Counted from the first letter of the stretch, positions 37,837 through 47,551 are shown. The stretch is 64,000 nt of DNA from JAAELZ01 sp965237485 (GCA_965237485.1 CBDEFQ010000009.1:1240001-1304000); one strand, 5' to 3'. The notes: generated from the sequence alone by a model not told the origin. A program made the numbers and translations.

Positions 37837-39177
37837 TTAAAGTGTTTCAAAGAACGCACGTTGTTTGTCGGCAGGCAAATTCAAAACTTCCATTTTCTTA
37901 TGTTCTGGTAAAGCCTTAAAAGCTTGGCACTTTTCTAATGCTAGTTCTTTAGTCAGAGCTTTAAACTTCTGGCTTAGATTATTTCCAGATTCGTTAGCTT
38001 CGCCTTTTGGTGATTCTCCTGCTATTGATACGTTTATTCCTTCTGCGGCTAAAGCAATTGGAGTTTTAATTAGCCGCTGACCAACTTCAATTCCATCTCG
38101 GATAACAACATTCTCCGCATCGGCCCATAGCAGGGTAATTTGTTTATGAATTAGTTTGTTGTCCTTTGAAACAAGTTGAATGTGAGTATTATTTTTAGTG
38201 GAGTTGCGCGGGATGACCCAAACATCATTTAACACGGTAGCATCAATTTGAGCACTTACAAATTGACCCAATGTGAGCGCTTGCCCACCATCAGCGCTTT
38301 TTACAAAGGGCTGTGCCACTTCAGCCACCACATACTGCTGTAAGCTTTGTGCATTTACTATGCCTTCGCTACGCACTAATGTCCCTCTGCGTACAGAAGT
38401 TGGTTTTTTTTCACTACCCTCAATGGCGACATTCGGCCCCGCTTCATTAGATAGTGCCTCAAGATTGAGGAAGGACAGCTGCTTAGCAGTAAGGGGTAGG
38501 CGCACCTCAATCTTATCCGTTGCGACTAATTCTAAAAGCGTTGTTCCGGCATTTACAAACTGATTTATACTTACCTGCTTGGTGATAATGCGACTGTCAA
38601 ATGGGGCATTTATTTTAGTTCGTGTCAGTTGGGTTCTCGCTTGAGCAACGCGCGCTTTCGCCGCAGCCAAGGCGGCTTCATTGCTTTTTCGTTGCGGTTC
38701 CCGTAATGCCAGTTTGCTGGGTTCTCCACTTAATCCTAACAGTGCGCGGTCACGTAACACCTGGTCGCGCTCAGCATCACCTTGTTCTAATGTCAGTTGG
38801 GCTTGGGCTTGGGCTAGCTCAGCTTTAACAATAATCAATTTTTGCTGAAGATCGGAATCGTCAATTTCAACTAACACTTCATCCTTTTTGAATAGCCCGC
38901 CAACGTGAAGCTTGGGTGATAATTTGATGACGCGCCCCTTAACTTCGGCAGAAATCGTGCTTTGTTTGGTCGCTTGTACTAGCCCATGGCTTTTTAATCG
39001 AACTTGATAGCTTTGCGGCGCTAAGTTCAGAACCTCTACCATGGGTGGATTGGCAGTTTTGGGGCGCCGCTGTTGATCTGGTGCCGTATCCAGAAGTTGC
39101 TTACCAGCAAATAAGAATAGGCCAAGCACTAAGATGGGAAGACCAAATCTTAGTACGGAACGGATTAGGGCTAACAT
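37837..39177 (-). CDS. RND efflux periplasmic adaptor (HlyD/AcrA-type), left copy
   Basis: 446 residues. N-terminal membrane anchor (residues 5-27), then a barrel-sandwich half (GLVQATKQSTISAEVKGRV), a helical hairpin (AELAQAQAQLTLEQGDAER), the second half APFDSRIITKQVSINQFVNA, and a beta-barrel domain. The extra C-terminal 60 residues (LEKCQAFKALPEHKKMEVLN) are unusual. Links an inner-membrane RND pump to an outer-membrane channel. Its partner pump gene is broken, so the pair cannot form a working pump from this locus. Confidence 0.9.
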   Translation of the reverse strand: MLALIRSVLRFGLPILVLGLFLFAGKQLLDTAPDQQRRPKTANPPMVEVLNLAPQSYQVRLKSHGLVQATKQSTISAEVKGRVIKLSPKLHVGGLFKKDEVLVEIDDSDLQQKLIIVKAELAQAQAQLTLEQGDAERDQVLRDRALLGLSGEPSKLALREPQRKSNEAALAAAKARVAQARTQLTRTKINAPFDSRIITKQVSINQFVNAGTTLLELVATDKIEVRLPLTAKQLSFLNLEALSNEAGPNVAIEGSEKKPTSVRRGTLVRSEGIVNAQSLQQYVVAEVAQPFVKSADGGQALTLGQFVSAQIDATVLNDVWVIPRNSTKNNTHIQLVSKDNKLIHKQITLLWADAENVVIRDGIEVGQRLIKTPIALAAEGINVSIAGESPKGEANESGNNLSQKFKALTKELALEKCQAFKALPEHKKMEVLNLPADKQRAFFETL

Positions 39178-39312
39178 GGTTTTTAGGGTAGGTGCGTCTA
39201 AGGCCTTTAGTAGAGTGGGCTAAATTGTAACAAGAAATCACAACTCATCTATTACTTTGGCGAGGCCGAAGAAGCGGGGTACACAAGGGCTAGCCGTTTG
39301 CTAACCAACAAA

Positions 39313-39666
39313 TCAGTCAGTAGATGATTTCGGTTTTTCGTAGAAAATATAACTGGTTGAGTAGTCAGAGAACTCAAAATACACTTTTTGCTCATTTGCA
39401 TCTTGTTTGGAGTTCAAGTTTTCGTCGAGTACCCCATAACCGAAGCGATAAGGCCGTGGCTGATTGCCGTTGGTGCTTACTGCGGTAGAAAGTTTATCAA
39501 CACCCATAAACCGTTTGACCAGCTTGTCACCGGCGTAGACCTCAAGTACTCCATCGGTGCCCGTCCAGTTTTGAACAGCACGACCGAACTTGTTTTGGGT
39601 TTCTTGGGTACAAGCACTTAACAGCAAGCTAGCGAGCGCCACTAATAGGATAGGTTTTAATTGCAT
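39313..39666 (-). CDS. Small lipoprotein, left copy
   Basis: 117 residues from MQLKPILLVALASLLLSAC. The lipobox LLSAC places the lipidated Cys at residue 19. The mature part (YAGDKLVKRFMGVDKLSTAV, YGVLDENLN) has no family I recognise. Carried with the adaptor in both units, 135 bp upstream of it. Confidence 0.8.
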   Translation of the reverse strand: MQLKPILLVALASLLLSACTQETQNKFGRAVQNWTGTDGVLEVYAGDKLVKRFMGVDKLSTAVSTNGNQPRPYRFGYGVLDENLNSKQDANEQKVYFEFSDYSTSYIFYEKPKSSTD

Positions 39667-39856
39667 GGTTTTGATGTGCCTTCTCGGGCTTTGCAAGCAG
39701 CGGATATTATAGCGGGAATGACCAGCAATAAGAAATCATCCTTCGCGGGATCCGCATCGGGATTGGGGGTCTTACACAGCTCCTCATATTCGATAAGGCT
39801 AGCGAACGCGGCACCACTGTCCAGCTACACTTTAGTATGAATTTGCTCGTCCGCTC
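39667..39856 (-). other. Coding-like remnant between IS66a and the lipoprotein gene (left copy)
   Basis: On the minus strand from the IS66 border one frame reads without interruption after an early stop, including SLIEYEELCKTPNPDADPAK and DDFLLLVIP, and overlaps the start of the lipoprotein gene. It may be the 3' end of a gene cut by IS66a. No family recognised. Confidence 0.35.
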
Positions 39857-39864
39857 GTAACTTC

Positions 39865-40302
39865 TCAATAACCCGTGGCAAAGCTGGCGCGTTCCATAAT
39901 GATATCTGGCAGAGGATCAATATGTTGCTCACCGATACCAAGTCGATGGGTCAGGTAGTGCCAGAACGATATATCCAGTTTTCGGCAGGTCTTTTTCAAA
40001 CTGGCAAACGTGTCCCGACACTGCTGGCCAGCATCGCTGCGGGTGGAGCCACTCACTTTTCGTTTTTTCACGTAATCGCGAATGTCTGTTTCACTGCCAT
40101 TGGTGTGTAACGGAATATCTGGTCGATCTAGCACCAACAGTAATTCTGCTTGATTCGCATGGATTCGTTTGAGCGTCTGATTTAACCTAGATAAATCAGT
40201 TAAAACACGAAAGTCCATGCAAGCTCTTGATGCACCTAGCAAAATCAAAAAAAACCTTATCACCAATAAGGTGACCGCGACTTTTTTGATTTCACTATGC
40301 AC
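39865..40302 (-). CDS. IS66 TnpC, C-terminal part (L2)
   Basis: 145 residues from a GTG inside the 163-bp element (HSEIKKVAVTLLVIRFFLIL), then the natural TnpC C-terminus LNQTLKRIHANQAELLLV to FATGY. It contains LHTNGSETDIRDYVKKRK, which holds the third catalytic acidic residue. Confidence 0.75.
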   Translation of the reverse strand: MHSEIKKVAVTLLVIRFFLILLGASRACMDFRVLTDLSRLNQTLKRIHANQAELLLVLDRPDIPLHTNGSETDIRDYVKKRKVSGSTRSDAGQQCRDTFASLKKTCRKLDISFWHYLTHRLGIGEQHIDPLPDIIMERASFATGY

Positions 40303-40348
40303 TTCAATTGCTTACATGTCTTTTCCGCGTTTAACTGATTTATCTAGG
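40186..40348 (-). repeat. 163-bp palindromic element, subfamily 1 (L2)
   Basis: Target duplication TTTAA on the plus strand (TTAAA in gene sense) on both sides. Same insertion site as 51189-51351. Confidence 0.95.
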
Positions 40349-41433
40349 TTTAATGTTTGGTAGCATGTCTGTTGAGTGAAGATTTCATCGAAACGCTGCT
40401 CAAGTATTTTACGTTGGTTCTCGCAAGGCTGGGTTTTATACTCTTTTAACGCCCGATAAAAGCACCAGACTTGGTCGCGTATTTTAGCCATGCCCTGCCG
40501 GTGTCCCTCGTTCAGCGGTATCAACTTATGGATTAAGCGCTCGGTGTGTATCCAGCACAAGGCATGAGCCAAAATGTTAAATTGCCCTGCATCATCACTG
40601 ACGACAACGATGTCATCACACAGACCATGATGCAAAATACTACCAAGTAATGCCCCTTCGGTGGTGATACGTCGGTGACGTGCCTTAATGATCAACAGGC
40701 TATCGAGCATTTCAAGCCAGTCATCCTCGTTGGCAATACGGCGTTCCCGGTGCTCAGTTACAGCGGCTAAGGCTTGCTTTGGCAATCCATGTTGTTGCCT
40801 ATAATTCAACGCACTTTGACTCAAACGATAATCCGTATTGCCAGCCCTTAATAGCGGTAGGAAGTTAATTCGACTTTTTGATTGAGTACTTTTAAACCAC
40901 GCAAACAAGTCATTACCAATGTGCGTTACATAGCCATTTTTGCCCTGATGGCGAGCACCACTATCGTCCACGGTCACGTAAGACGATGCGCTCAGAGCAA
41001 CGCTTAGTAACGCCTCTTTCTCAGCATGAAAGGGCTCTTTAGCACTGATCAGTATTGGGTTAATTTGTCCCGAAGAAATATCAATTCCCCACTCTCGCAA
41101 CTGTTCCAACAAGAGTGGTTGCGTGGTTTGACAATGATGATATTGATAGAGAATATAACTGACCAGACGAGGCCCATAATGTCGCCCTGCCACGGATGTC
41201 GGTAACTGGCCTTTGAGCTTTTTATTGTCTGGCGTTACCCAATGCGCTAAACGATAGCGGGTGGTATGAACCTTGATAAGCAAATCTTGCACTACAAAAT
41301 CCCGATAGCCTTTAAACCTAGAAAACTCAGTTGAAACACAAATGTCTGCACAACTCTTTAATATGCCTAAGAAACCCAGAAAAGCACTCATCACCAATAA
41401 GGTGACCTCGTATTTTCTGACTTCCTTATTCAT
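40312..41433 (-). CDS. IS66 TnpC, central part (L2)
   Basis: 373 residues from the ATG inside the subfamily-2 element, exiting in frame at SRFKGYRDFVVQ and ending in the subfamily-1 element (LDKSVKRGKDM-stop). It contains two catalytic Asp regions, VTVDDSGARH and VVVSDDAGQFN. Confidence 0.75.
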   Translation of the reverse strand: MNKEVRKYEVTLLVMSAFLGFLGILKSCADICVSTEFSRFKGYRDFVVQDLLIKVHTTRYRLAHWVTPDNKKLKGQLPTSVAGRHYGPRLVSYILYQYHHCQTTQPLLLEQLREWGIDISSGQINPILISAKEPFHAEKEALLSVALSASSYVTVDDSGARHQGKNGYVTHIGNDLFAWFKSTQSKSRINFLPLLRAGNTDYRLSQSALNYRQQHGLPKQALAAVTEHRERRIANEDDWLEMLDSLLIIKARHRRITTEGALLGSILHHGLCDDIVVVSDDAGQFNILAHALCWIHTERLIHKLIPLNEGHRQGMAKIRDQVWCFYRALKEYKTQPCENQRKILEQRFDEIFTQQTCYQTLNLDKSVKRGKDM

Positions 41434-41479
41434 ATCAATTAGTTACACATCTTTTTTGCGTTCAACTGGGTTTTCTAGG
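41317..41479 (-). repeat. 163-bp palindromic element, subfamily 2 (L2)
   Basis: Target duplication TTAAA on the plus strand (TTTAA in gene sense) on both sides. The twin IS66b lacks this element and shows the intact site CGCTTTAAAGGC. Confidence 0.95.
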
Positions 41480-41823
41480 TTAAAGCGAGAACCTTCGGGC
41501 ACGGACTTCGCTGGTTCAATAACCCGATTTAGGTCAATTGACAGCCTTGGTGTTTTCTTTGCCTTGTTCGACCCAGCTCGCTGCTTAGGTTTGTCGCTAG
41601 AAGATGAACGTTTTGGCTCTGTTTTCTTATCCATATTACCGCCCTTAACAGTAGGCCGCCTCTTCTGCCCCTTAAGGATATTGATTTCATCTTTAAGCAA
41701 TGCTATTTCTTCGTCCTGTTGTTGAACTCGCACCAACAGCTGCTCCACTAGCACCCGCAACATTTTTACTGCGGGGGTTTGTTCTTGTTCAGGAATGTCG
41801 GGAATAGAGGGTAGCTTACTCAA
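41443..41823 (-). CDS. IS66 TnpC, N-terminal part (L2)
   Basis: 126 residues with a TTG start. It contains a coiled coil (LLVRVQQQDEEIALLKDEI) and a basic region, the usual TnpC N-terminus. The last 12 codons (NLENPVERKKDV) come from the 163-bp element and end at its TAA. Confidence 0.75.
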   Translation of the reverse strand: MSKLPSIPDIPEQEQTPAVKMLRVLVEQLLVRVQQQDEEIALLKDEINILKGQKRRPTVKGGNMDKKTEPKRSSSSDKPKQRAGSNKAKKTPRLSIDLNRVIEPAKSVPEGSRFNLENPVERKKDV

Positions 41824-42098
41824 GGTCTTAAACGTCCGTTAACTGGATAGACCTTAGTGTACCATCGGTTTTGAAAGTCCAATTTTGCCTTCTCAACTGC
41901 GCCACAACGAACGTTAAGAAGACACCCCTGAACGTCCTTAAGCGATCTTTGTTATTAGCGTAAAGGGGCCTACAACCACCCTGGAACTCAACCTAAATCG
42001 AGTCACTCGACCACGTTGAATTACCTTCCTTTTAGCGTAAAACCCGGTCAAGAAATATTTTGTTTTATTTTACCTGCCACGGGTTATTGAGAAGTTAC

Positions 42099-42966
42099 AT
42101 TTTATTTCCCTCATTACTTCGCTTTCTTCGTCTGAAGCCGGAGTATTCAATACCTTAAATTCATCCAATGCAGACAGCGCCATTTTGGGATGGCCGCAGT
42201 GTAAATAAATACCCTGCTTATATATTGCAAGCTGCGCGTTACGCGGCGCTCGATTCACTAAGGTTTCTGCAAGCCCTGCGTATTCACATAACTCTGGCAC
42301 ACGCCAATTACTTTCTTGAATCAATGCTCGCGCGGCTTCTGCGCCAAACGCTATAGATCGCTCAATCGACTGCTTGATCCGAGTTAGCCCTGAATCTTTG
42401 TCACCTTTAATTTTAAAAAGCTTGCCTAGCCACTTAAACTCATCTGGAACATTTCCACTGTGATATTCGTATAAGCCTAATACCAGCATTAAATCTGGCT
42501 GATTGGGGTAGACCTCTAGTAAGGCAGCTGCTTGAGCTTTTGCTGATCTAGCCATTCTAAGCACCGAGATAGGCTGGTTTTGTGCAAACTTAATTCTCGC
42601 CGCGTGCGCCTGTGCTAGCACGTAGGCTAATTTGATCTCGTAGTTTGACTGATTACCCGCACGTTTCTTTAGCGCGGCAACACTCTCAAGCACCTTTTTA
42701 AGCCCTGCTCTTCGTCTTTCATTTTTATCTTCGAAATAAGCTTCAACCCAAGCATTTAAAGCCAGATAAAAATCGGCCAGATAAAACGCTGCATCCCGCC
42801 CTTTAAGATTTTCGATTAAGTCCTTCGCCGCGCTGCGCTCTCGGTTCAACATCAGCATATAGGCTTGTTGCATCTGTGCCTGAATACAGATTTGCGGCTC
42901 ATCTTGATCTGCAAAACTGATATTTGCTGTGATCATGCTTAACGCTAATAGGGCAGATCGAAACAT
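42099..42966 (-). pseudogene. Exported helical-repeat protein, 3'-truncated by IS66
   Basis: From MFRSALLALSMITANISFA (signal peptide; an in-frame ATG 12 bp upstream is also possible), about 289 residues of TPR-like helices follow (AAFYLADFYLALNAWVEAYF, LMLVLGLYEYHSGNVPDEFKW). The frame then enters the IS66 end and stops after CNFSITRGR. The rest of the gene is not in this window. No function is assigned. It occupies the position next to miaA where hfq is usually found. Confidence 0.75.
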
Positions 42967-42985
42967 TGCGTCAGACAAACAGCTT

Positions 42986-43948
42986 TTATATATTACTGGC
43001 TTGATATGACGCTATAAACCGCCCAACCAAAGCCGCATTATCTCCATAGATCGAATTTAACCAAATTTGTCCACGTTGGTTTCGCAACCACGTCAGTTGA
43101 CGCTTCGCCAACTGACGCGTCGCTGCGCAGCTCTTATCAATCATCGTCTGCTCATCGTATTCTCCTTCCAAATACGACCACACTTGTCGGTAACCCACAC
43201 AGCGCATCGAAGGCAGTTCAAGATGTAAATCTCCTCTCGCTTTTAGTGCCTGTACTTCCTCGATCAGGCCTTGCTCCAGCATTTGCACAAACCTCAGCTC
43301 GATACTTTGATGCAAAGCGACACGATCTGGATGTGTAATATTAAATTTATATAGCGGATGCCTCAACTTCCCTGGTGCTGCTTGCTGCATTGCCTCACTC
43401 GGCTTGATGCCGGTTAAACGGTATATTTCTAGCGCACGTTGAATTCGCTGCTGATCTGCCGCATTAATACGTTTTGCGCTAAGTGGGTCAATCTGCGCAA
43501 GTTTTTGGTGTAAAGCTTCCCAACCGACTTTCCTGGCTTCAGCGTCAATTTCCGCGCGCGTTTGTGCATCGGCTGAAGGCAATTGAGACACACCGTGCTC
43601 TAATGCCGAAAAATAAAACATACTTCCCCCTACAAACAACGGGATGCGCCCTAAAGCGTGTGACCGAGCAATCGCAGCCAAGGCGTCTACTCTAAACTGT
43701 GAGACATCATATACCTGTGCAGGGTCACAAATATCTATTAACTGATGGGGATAATTCGCTTGTTCCTGCTTAGTTAGTTTTGCTGTACCAATATCCATGT
43801 GACGGTAGACTTGGGCCGCATCCACGCTGACCAGATCAATCGCAAAACTGTCTGCTAGGCGCATGGCAAGCTTGGTTTTCCCCGTTGAAGTGGAGCCGGC
43901 TAAAAAAACAACAGGTAAAGGGCACTCTAGTGCCCCCGTTGAAACCAC
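42986..43948 (-). CDS. miaA: tRNA dimethylallyltransferase
   Basis: 320 residues, GTG start at 43948 overlapping the mutL end by 22 bp. P-loop AGSTSTGKTKLA, then SVDAAQVYRHMDIGTAKLT and RIQRALEIYRLTG, and C-terminal KRQLTWLRNQ, all MiaA hallmarks. Transfers dimethylallyl from DMAPP to A37 of UNN-reading tRNAs. The downstream neighbour is not hfq, contrary to the common order. Confidence 0.95.
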   Translation of the reverse strand: MVSTGALECPLPVVFLAGSTSTGKTKLAMRLADSFAIDLVSVDAAQVYRHMDIGTAKLTKQEQANYPHQLIDICDPAQVYDVSQFRVDALAAIARSHALGRIPLFVGGSMFYFSALEHGVSQLPSADAQTRAEIDAEARKVGWEALHQKLAQIDPLSAKRINAADQQRIQRALEIYRLTGIKPSEAMQQAAPGKLRHPLYKFNITHPDRVALHQSIELRFVQMLEQGLIEEVQALKARGDLHLELPSMRCVGYRQVWSYLEGEYDEQTMIDKSCAATRQLAKRQLTWLRNQRGQIWLNSIYGDNAALVGRFIASYQASNI

Positions 43949-45837
43949 TTATCTAATTCTTCAATTGTCACCGAAACCCAAGTTGGGCGGCCATGGTTAC
44001 ACTGCCCTGATCGCTCGACTACCTCCATATCACGCAACAACGCATTCATTTCTGGGATCGTTAACTGGCGATTAGCCCTGACTGCGCCGTGGCAGGCTTT
44101 GCTAGACAAAATTTCACGAATATTGTGTTCTATTCGATCACTCTCTCCCAACTCCGACAGATCTGCTAACACGTCATGAATTAAGGCGGGCATATCCGCC
44201 TTGCTTAAAATTTCAGGCACTTGCCGTAGCACTAGTTCGTGCTCACTTAGGAAATCAATCTCCATGCCCATTGCCTGAAAATGGGTTAAATGACGCTGTG
44301 CAGTTGTGGCTTCAACCGGGCTTAAAGTAATTTGCACGGGAACTAGAAGCGGCTGACATGCCACCTGCTCGGCGGCGAGTTCGGCTTTCATCGTTTCATA
44401 TTTAATGCGTTCGTGCGCAGCATGCATATCCACCAAGATCAAACCTTGCTGGGATTCCGCCAGGATGTAAATGCCTTTAAGCTGCGCCAATGCAAAACCC
44501 AGAGGTGGAATATCTTGCTCATCTACGCTTGCCACATCGCCGAGATTTACAGCGTCTTCTTGTGCTTCTGCTGATGCCGAATCAAATTGGCTGACACCAG
44601 CACCCCTAATACCGCCACCTGGATGCAGCGCGTCGTAGCCGGCAATTTGTTCCTGCGCATTAAATTTAAACGCCCCTTGCTTAACAGCTGCATTTTTATG
44701 CGGATCGTAATTATGCAGAGGCGAAGTGGCTGCGCCACTCGAAATACCACCACCTTGATTAAATAGGCCACTAGACTGACCGGGATTACTTGAAAGCGAA
44801 GCTTGAGCTGGAGGCGCGTTTGCACCGGGGCGAATATCCGCAATCAACTTGTTTAGGCTGCGATAAATAAAATCGTGCACCCGTCGCGTATCTTTAAAGC
44901 GCACTTCTGTTTTCGAGGGGTGCACGTTCACATCTACTTCGCTGGGGTCAACCTGTAAATACAATACAAAGGCGGGGTGACGGCCAGAATACAGAACATC
45001 GGCATAGGCGCGTTTAACGGCATGGGCGATTAAAGGGTCTTTAATCGCTCTGCCATTGACGAAAAAATATTGTAAGTCACGTTGGCTACGCGAGAACGTG
45101 GGTAGGGCAACCCAACCTTCAAGTGCCATATCAGTTTGTAGATCAGAAAAGCGTACCGTGTGTTGTTGAAACTCTGCGCCGCAAATTAACTTTACGCGCC
45201 TGTCCTGCTCTGCTTCAGTTTGCGCGATTGAACAATCAATATTTTTCCTGCCGTTATGGCTTAAAGTGAACCCAACATCAGACCTAGATAAGGCTAAACG
45301 GCGAATATTTTGATCAATATACTTGTACTCGGTTTGTTCAGTGCGCAAGAATTTACGCCTAGCGGGCGTGTTATAAAATAAATCTTCAACCGTTACAGTC
45401 GTCCCTTGCATGCGAGCAACTGGTCTAGGCTCAGCTAAATTGTTCCCACCAAAGCAGGAAAACTCATAGCCGGACTGTGCATCAGCTGTTTTTGAACTAA
45501 GCGTTAGCTTCGAAACCGCCGCGATACTCGGCAGTGCTTCACCACGAAATCCCAAGCTCAAGATAGAGTATAAATCTTCGAAAGATTTTAGCTTACTGGT
45601 AGCGTGTCTGGACAAAGCCAATGATAATTCTTGTTTAGGAATACCCGAGCCATTGTCTTCTACTTTGACCAGCTTTAAACCACCTTTTTCAATCTCAACA
45701 TTTATCTGACTTGAACCCGCATCTAAACTATTTTCGAGCAATTCTTTAAGTAAAGAGGCGGGTCGTTCAATCACCTCACCAGCGGCAATTTGATTGATCA
45801 AGCGATCATCTAATAATTCGATTTTGTTGCGCGTCAT
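43927..45837 (-). CDS. mutL: DNA mismatch repair protein MutL
   Basis: 636 residues. GHKL ATPase motifs LLKELLENSLDAG, VEDNGSGI, RHATSK and GFRGEAL in the first 120 residues. The transducer domain ends with NVHPSKTEVRF, a Gly/Ser/Asn-rich linker follows (about 340-440), and the C-terminal dimerisation domain includes SSKACHGAVRANRQLT. Couples MutS recognition to MutH or UvrD. The ATG overlaps the amiB stop by 4 bp. Intact despite lying between two large inverted repeats. Confidence 0.97.
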   Translation of the reverse strand: MTRNKIELLDDRLINQIAAGEVIERPASLLKELLENSLDAGSSQINVEIEKGGLKLVKVEDNGSGIPKQELSLALSRHATSKLKSFEDLYSILSLGFRGEALPSIAAVSKLTLSSKTADAQSGYEFSCFGGNNLAEPRPVARMQGTTVTVEDLFYNTPARRKFLRTEQTEYKYIDQNIRRLALSRSDVGFTLSHNGRKNIDCSIAQTEAEQDRRVKLICGAEFQQHTVRFSDLQTDMALEGWVALPTFSRSQRDLQYFFVNGRAIKDPLIAHAVKRAYADVLYSGRHPAFVLYLQVDPSEVDVNVHPSKTEVRFKDTRRVHDFIYRSLNKLIADIRPGANAPPAQASLSSNPGQSSGLFNQGGGISSGAATSPLHNYDPHKNAAVKQGAFKFNAQEQIAGYDALHPGGGIRGAGVSQFDSASAEAQEDAVNLGDVASVDEQDIPPLGFALAQLKGIYILAESQQGLILVDMHAAHERIKYETMKAELAAEQVACQPLLVPVQITLSPVEATTAQRHLTHFQAMGMEIDFLSEHELVLRQVPEILSKADMPALIHDVLADLSELGESDRIEHNIREILSSKACHGAVRANRQLTIPEMNALLRDMEVVERSGQCNHGRPTWVSVTIEELDKWFQRGH

Positions 45838-47054
45838 TTCGACATCCTAGCAGAAAGAGTTGGAGATTTTTTAACGAAATTTCGCACCCCATTGAAGATT
45901 GCAAAAGCTAACTTGTCTTGATGCTTGGCACTTCTCAGTAGCTTCTCTTCACTTGGATTGGTGATAAAGGCAGTTTCGACCAAAATGGAAGGAATATCGG
46001 GCGACTTGAGAACTACAAAGCCTGCTTTTTCTACCTTTTTCTTATGTACTTTACCGATTCTCTTTAATTCACCTAGCACGGCGTTAGCAAACAAAATACT
46101 TTCATGGCTGGTGTTATTCATCGACATGTCTAACAGCACCTCCACCAAGGTTTCATCGCGGTCAGCAATGCTCACTCCACCGGCGAGGTCGGCAGCATTT
46201 TCCTTATTCGCTAGCCATCTTGCTTCTTCACTTGAAGCACCTTTGGAAGAAAGGGTATAAACAGACGAGCCTCGCGCTGACGAGTCGCGAAAACCGTCAG
46301 CATGAATTGAAATAAATAAATCTGCTGGGTGTTCGCCCTTAGTCCGTGCCAAACCTATGCGTTTGCGCAGTGAAATAAAGTAATCGCCTTCACGCGTTAA
46401 AAATGCACGCATGTTAGGCTGCGCATCAATCTTATTTTTAAGCCGCTTAGCGATTGCCAACACCAGCGCTTTTTCGGTATTGCGTTTGCCTAATGCACCC
46501 GTATCTTCGCCTCCATGCCCTGCGTCGATAGCCACTATTAACGGGCCTCTGATTTTTGACTTGAGCACGGTTGCCTTAACCGGCTTTTGGTTCGTCTGAT
46601 CAGACAGCCCCGATTGTTGTTGGTCACTTTTAGCTGTTACTGCATCAACATTTTTAGCGGTTAAATCGAACACCAGTCGGTAGTTATAACCTGCGGTGGG
46701 CTTGAGCAAAGATATCTGAATTTCTACAGATTGTTTTAAATCCATCACCAACCGAGCCGCCCCTTTTTTCGGCACCCCCAAGCGAAAACCATGCAAATAC
46801 TGTCCAGCATTACTATCCGCTGGTGCTTTCGCTTGGCTTTTGGATTGATACGCATCAACTACAAAACGTGCGGGGTTTTGCAAGAAGAAAGTTTGATAGT
46901 TGGGGTTCTCACTAAAGTCGAGCACCACCCTTGAACGATCTGGAGAATGCCAAACACGAATATCTTTTAGCGCCGTTTCAGCAAACACCAAGCCCGAAGT
47001 CAGTACAGCTAAAAGCAACATTAAGCACGTAAACAGCGATTGCGTCCGAATCAT
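45834..47054 (-). CDS. amiB: N-acetylmuramoyl-L-alanine amidase (AmiB/AmiC type)
   Basis: 406 residues. Signal peptide (about 1-25), AMIN domain (KDIRVWHSPDRSRVVLDFSE) for septal targeting, a Ser/Gln-rich linker, then the amidase_3 zinc domain with IAIDAGHGGEDTGALG, LFISIHADGFR and VLVETAFITNPSEE (catalytic Glu). Cleaves the peptide from MurNAc during daughter-cell separation. No C-terminal LysM is seen. Position in tsaE-amiB-mutL-miaA supports AmiB. Confidence 0.92.
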   Translation of the reverse strand: MIRTQSLFTCLMLLLAVLTSGLVFAETALKDIRVWHSPDRSRVVLDFSENPNYQTFFLQNPARFVVDAYQSKSQAKAPADSNAGQYLHGFRLGVPKKGAARLVMDLKQSVEIQISLLKPTAGYNYRLVFDLTAKNVDAVTAKSDQQQSGLSDQTNQKPVKATVLKSKIRGPLIVAIDAGHGGEDTGALGKRNTEKALVLAIAKRLKNKIDAQPNMRAFLTREGDYFISLRKRIGLARTKGEHPADLFISIHADGFRDSSARGSSVYTLSSKGASSEEARWLANKENAADLAGGVSIADRDETLVEVLLDMSMNNTSHESILFANAVLGELKRIGKVHKKKVEKAGFVVLKSPDIPSILVETAFITNPSEEKLLRSAKHQDKLAFAIFNGVRNFVKKSPTLSARMSK

Positions 47055-47104
47055 GGCGTTGGAGATTGTTTTATGCTTGGCTCTTTAATGCTACCTAAAA
47101 CCAT

Positions 47105-47551
47105 TTAATGAGTTTGCTTGTTTACCAAAAGACTGAGCCGTCTGCCCACAATTTCATGTTCTATCGTAACTTGGATATCTGCGTCCGGCACAAAACCATC
47201 TGCTCTATAAGGCCATTCTATCAAGCAGACGCTTTGTCCATCAAATAAGTCCCGCGCGCCAATGGCTTCCAATTCATCTGCCGACTCCAAACGGTATAAA
47301 TCAAAATGGTGTACGTTAAATGCGGCTAGTTCGTAACTCTCTATAAGCGTATAGGTCGGACTACTAACCGAAGCCGTATACCCGTAGCACCTCATCATTG
47401 ATCGTATAAGGGTGGTTTTTCCAGCCCCTAAATTACCTTCAAAGTAAACCACGTCGCCAGGCGTAATCAATGTTACGAGTGTTGCAGCATACCCCTTCAT
47501 TGCCTCCTCATCAGCTAGATAAACCGGCTGCAATAATTCATCTAGAGACAT
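47105..47551 (-). CDS. tsaE: tRNA threonylcarbamoyladenosine biosynthesis ATPase
   Basis: 148 residues. P-loop EGNLGAGKTTLIRSMM and the conserved SPTYTLIESYE and HHFDLYRLES segments, then LIEWPYRADGF. Works with TsaB and TsaD to make t6A37 in ANN-reading tRNAs. Divergent from queG by 60 bp; nnr, often found between the two, is absent. Confidence 0.95.
   Translation of the reverse strand: MSLDELLQPVYLADEEAMKGYAATLVTLITPGDVVYFEGNLGAGKTTLIRSMMRCYGYTASVSSPTYTLIESYELAAFNVHHFDLYRLESADELEAIGARDLFDGQSVCLIEWPYRADGFVPDADIQVTIEHEIVGRRLSLLVNKQTH

Larger units (their letters stand above)
33833..42098 (-). mobile_element. Composite IS66 unit, left (inverted) copy
   Basis: 8266 bp bounded by IS66 ends (GTAACTTCTCAATAACCCGT and its complement). 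Contents on the minus strand from 42098: IS66a with two 163-bp elements, lipoprotein, HlyD-type adaptor, RND fragment, then IS66b with an IS5 element and one 163-bp element. The same unit lies in opposite orientation at 49439-57887 (8449 bp). The 183-bp difference is one deletion in this copy. The 8-bp outer flanks (CTCTGTTG and ATTTTATT) do not match. Confidence 0.85.
39857..42098 (-). mobile_element. IS66-family element, copy L2, with two 163-bp elements
   Basis: 2242 bp including two 163-bp elements and their duplications; about 1.9 kb without them. Ends GTAACTTCTCAATAACCCGT. It inserted into the hypothetical gene at 42099-42966, whose last codons now read into the IS end (NFSITRGR-stop). 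Same structure as 49439-51680. Confidence 0.9.
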
